The notes beneath the pieces were generated by a model. That model searched no databases. It saw only the letters and a program-made list of their open reading frames with translations, and was not told where the DNA came from. This document shows, one piece after another, positions 60,956-64,000 of a stretch of 64,000 bases of DNA (its first letter is position 1; each line of letters opens with the position of its first letter). Where the stretch lies: NCBI GenBank assembly GCA_036245525.1, contig BTPG01000002.1:160465609-160529608 (forward strand), given 5' to 3'. This DNA comes from Semisulcospira habei. Its lineage: Eukaryota > Mollusca > Gastropoda > Semisulcospiridae. The translations under genes were made by a program, and so were the position numbers.

Positions 60956-61020
60956 TGTCTGGTGGAGGTAAGAAGGAAGAGGCTAAACCGAGGGAGAGTC
61001 AGGGAGGAGGTAGTCGGATT

Positions 61021-62352
61021 GAGTGTTACAGGTGTGGGAAGAAAGGGCATGTAGCGAGGCAGTGTAGACAGCCTAAGCCGTTGAATCAAGTGACGGTAAG
61101 TCCTGACGCCAGTTTGATTCAGGGGGGGGGGGGGGAGCTCATTAACACCGTCAGTAGTATCCAGCCGTACAACCCTTGGAGTACGGGGCAGCTTAGAGGT
61201 AGTCATGTTAGAGTCATGAGGGATACAGGGGCTGAGATGGGAGCTGTAGCGTCAAGATGGGTGCCGGAAGATTTGACAGGTCGTGAGATCGAAGTGGTGT
61301 TGGCCGATCCGTCCAAGGCAGGGAAGTACCCCACGGCTTTCGTTGAGGAAGACTCGCAGTTTGTGAAGGGGACCGTAGAGTTGATAGTCATTGAAGATTC
61401 CGTCCCCGACGTCATACTAGGCAACTGGGTAGTCTTCAAGGACGGGCAGCGTAGTCCCGTAGCCGTAGACGGAAAGATATGTGCCGCAGCAGCTGCCATA
61501 CAAACCCGTGCTCAGGTGAGGACAGAAGAACCAGTAGCCGTTCCCGAATCGCTTAAGTTAGAGGTTGACTGCGCGAGTGATCGGTTGCAGGAAGGCGTGT
61601 GCGTAGCTACCGCCTTAGTGATAGAAGAAGGCGAAGACTGGGAAGAGGTATCAGTTGTTGACAACTTGCCGCCAGTGACATTGACAGCAGTTGAGACACC
61701 AAGGGACGTTCGTTTAGATCCTGAGTGTCCAGACGTACACCAGGACATTAGAGACTTGGTTGAGCAGTACGCGGATATTTTCACAGACTTATCACTGCAC
61801 ACTACGTTAGACGAGTGCGAGATAAGGCCCGAAGACGACAGACCAGTACGTACCAGACAGTACTCTCTACCACATTCTCAGGTAGCAGTCATTAGGGAGA
61901 AGGATGAGACTTTAGCTAAAGCTAAGGACCGTGCTAAGAAAGGAACCATCCCGAAGTCAGGTAGGCAGTCAGGAAAGTTAGCCAGGGAAAACCTGAAGAA
62001 AGCCGGCGCTAGACCGCAGAAAAGGCATTTCGACAGGAAAGACAAACGCCGTCAGTTTCAAGTGGGAGACAGAGTGGTACTTATGCGACCCACCAAGCGC
62101 AACGAGCTAGAAATGACTTGGCAGGGTCCGTACCAAGTGGTAGGGCGTCGAGGGGAGTGTGACTACCACGTAAAGGTAGGGAGCAAAACCAAGTTACTCC
62201 ATGCCAATCTGTTAAAACTCTTCCGCGAGAGAGTCAGCGTAGCTACCGCCGTAGTCGTAGAAGAGGGTGAGAAACGGGAAGAGCTGTCCGTTGTTGACAA
62301 TGTACCGGCAATGACTTTGACAGCCATCGAAACCCCCAGGGGGCTAGCTTAG
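61021..62352 (+). pseudogene. Fused zinc knuckle-protease-integrase tail, RT core deleted
   Basis: An open frame. A CCHC zinc knuckle lies at 61021-61070 (CYRCGKKGHVARQC). A retroviral-type aspartic protease has the active-site DTGA at 61222-61233 (residues 48-51 of the ORF starting at 61081) and a VILGN block. An acidic linker and the leader that normally precedes RT (RQYSLPHSQVAVI) run to about 61895. Without an RT, RNase H or integrase catalytic core, the sequence then passes in frame to an integrase C-terminal tail (LARENLKKAGA, FQVGDRVVLM and the GPY/F-type WQGPYQVV at residue 347). The end repeats an earlier linker segment. The element cannot copy itself and would depend on another copy. 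Confidence 0.83.
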
Positions 62353-62561
62353 ATTCCGAGACGTACGTATGTCCAGACGTACATCGGACGCTAGAGACTT
62401 GGTGGAGTAGCGCGCAGACCTTTTTTTTTTACCGACTTACCGCTGTGCACCGCGTTAGGTGAGTGCGAGGTAATGGTTCAAGATTTATTTCATGGCAGTT
62501 GTATGGAGATGACAGACCAGTACGTACCCGCCGTTTTTCTAAGTAAGAATGTCGAGTCGTG
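62353..62561 (+). other. Non-coding remainder before the 3' LTR
   Basis: A degenerate repeat of 61720-61855 (GTCCAGACGTACA, GCGTTAG..GAGTGCGAG, GACAGACCAGTACGTACC). No convincing polypurine tract is seen just before the LTR. Confidence 0.55.
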
Positions 62562-64000
62562 TGTCACGACACGGGTTTTTTTCGCCTATTTTTGTAGGGG
62601 AGTAAGTTTAGAGGGGTGACAGGGTTTAGTTAGTCACCGGGTAGCGATAGCATAGGTGTCTAGCATTTGGCCTGTACACGAGTATTTGCTGCCGTGTGAG
62701 AGTTCGGAGATCGGCGTAAAGCACGTGGCCGCCCAGTCTGAACGCGATCGGGTGGTTGTTTCACGTGTTTTCACATCACACATGATTTAGTGAGCGTTTT
62801 TTCGCTAACCTAACGATATCCAAATTGCTGGAGAGTTTGCATTCCAACAGCGAACGAGTAGAGTCGCATTCCAACAGCGAACGAGTAGAGTCGCATTCCA
62901 ACAGCGAACGAGTAGAGTCGCATTCCAACAGCGAACGAGTAGAGTCGCATTCCAGCTGCGAACGAGAACAGTCGTCTTTTCAACGTAGGCTCTAAGGGGG
63001 TTTTGTGCGGGCATGGTTTTCCATTAACCGCCGCCTCAAGTAGCTTTGTCGTCCCTCTGTGGCGTCCCTACGAGACGGCCCTGGTCGAACCCGGGAGCTG
63101 GTGTCCTAGGACGAGAAGCAGAAGAGCTGCGACGACTTTACCCTTGGCTTGTCTTGTCCTTGTTTGTCTTCGTCCTAGCCGGGGCGTCTTCACGGATGGC
63201 AGTAAGTACACGCAACAAGTCTTTAGTGGCCATTTGCTCGGGAGGTTTGTTTGTTTGCTTGTTCTGTATTATGTTGGCTAGTGTGTATTGGGGGGCAGGT
63301 GTAGAATACAAGAGAATAGAATGTAGAAGTGAATGCCATCTGTTGTATGTTGTAGTTTCTAAAGAAGTTAGCGTCGAAGTAGTTATTGGTATTTAACACC
63401 GAGCAAGGGACTAAGGCCATTTCACTATTTAGCGTTGGAGTGTAAATATCGGAAGTGAGTCGTGAGGGTGACGTGTAAATATGTATTATGTTGAGGTTGA
63501 GCTTATTGTTGCGGGAGAGAGATGAAGGAAATATAAAAAGACGGAAATTAAAGTTGTATTCTGTTGATGTTGGATTCGTTGTTGCGGGAGAGGGGTGAAG
63601 GGAATGTGAAAGACGGCAATTAAAGTTGCGGGAAGGATGAGGGGATTATCTTGTTTCTTTTGTTAGTTATTTATATGTGTATTTTTGCACCTGTGTTTTA
63701 GTGCATCCTATTCCAAATCCAGTTCCAAATCTGGTTCCTAATCTAATCCATTGGTGTACTGAGAGTGGAGGCTGACTGTGTCACTCCACCTTGTGGGGCT
63801 ACGACGCCGAACCTGGGTGCCCTTGCGAGTGTCGCAGCGCGCCTCGCATGTAGACAGGTCGGGTCGTCCCGTTTAATTATTTTCTAACCTGTTTAAGCGA
63901 AGTTTTGTTTGCGTATAATCTTGTAAAGAGCATTGTGAGATTTATGTCATCTCCTCGTAGTGACAGTATTGTGAGAGGAGCTTTGTCACAGTAACGTAAA
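62562..64000 (+). mobile_element. 3' LTR, cut by the window end
   Basis: It begins TGTCACGACACGG and is co-linear with the 5' LTR to about its position 57743. Several small indels and substitutions separate the two LTRs, so insertion is not very recent. Confidence 0.87.
62832..62967. repeat. 27-bp tandem repeat in the 3' LTR, five units
   Basis: Five units of AGAGTCGCATTCCAACAGCG.. (the first is 28 bp). The last unit has the same AGCTGC variant as the last 5' LTR unit. Confidence 0.85.

Overview
The window is eukaryotic nuclear DNA, rich in retroposons and microsatellites, and almost certainly from an invertebrate. The LINE, SINE and Gypsy families and the tail types (ATT, AAGT, GTTC and AACC repeats) look lophotrochozoan, and a gastropod mollusc is my best guess. 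That is inference from family resemblance, not a database result. Only one intact gene that could belong to the host is visible: an uninterrupted 328-codon NAD-dependent sugar-nucleotide epimerase/dehydratase on the minus strand (36200-37186), with a good splice acceptor just upstream of its start codon. Nearly everything else that I can explain is mobile DNA in various states of decay.

Layout. 0-7 kb: intergenic DNA with small palindromic repeats and long GT/CA tracts. 7.4-10.3 kb: a CR1/Jockey-like LINE interrupted by a 5'-truncated L1/Tx1-like LINE, with a perfect 14-bp target duplication. 10.7-15.3 kb: nested TTAA-flanked palindromes, a LINE fragment and microsatellites. 15.6-21.6 kb: three LINE pieces (RT, endonuclease, RT) and a SINE-like unit. 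22-26 kb: an unidentified dispersed repeat, TTAA elements and a minus-strand LINE 3' end. 27.5-29.1 kb: a 1.6-kb element with arms of about 220 bp in inverted orientation. 30-36 kb: AT-rich DNA dense in TTAA elements. 36.2-37.2 kb: the epimerase gene. 37.3-40.6 kb: a probable DNA transposon with 32-bp terminal inverted repeats and a broken OTU-protease-like gene. 44.2-44.5 kb: a SINE with a perfect 12-bp target duplication. 48.5-51.6 kb: a LINE copy closely matching the 19.6-21.6 kb copy. 52.6-55.6 kb: a decayed hAT transposon. 56.3-64 kb: a Gypsy-type LTR element with 2.3-kb LTRs, a tRNA-Leu(AAG) primer site and a pol gene that lacks its RT to integrase core. It runs off the window end.

The most unusual feature is a large group of small palindromic elements (more than 30 copies or pieces), many ending exactly in TTAA. 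Families named here: A (about 200-225 bp, core TTCAAGGG..GCTTGGCGCC..), B (about 70-100 bp, CCCTTTGGCTGTCGGTAGC..), C (about 205-215 bp, GCAAGAGGCATAGATCCTC..), D and E (54 and 81 bp, TTAACTCATTCG..), F (GC-rich, GCAAAAGG..CCTTTTGC), G (109 bp), H (59-71 bp) and I (about 125-160 bp). One A copy splits a LINE reading frame with duplication of TTAA, another sits inside a C copy, and neighbours share a single TTAA. This is the behaviour expected of piggyBac-type non-autonomous transposons. No piggyBac transposase is visible in the window, so the mobilising enzyme is inferred.
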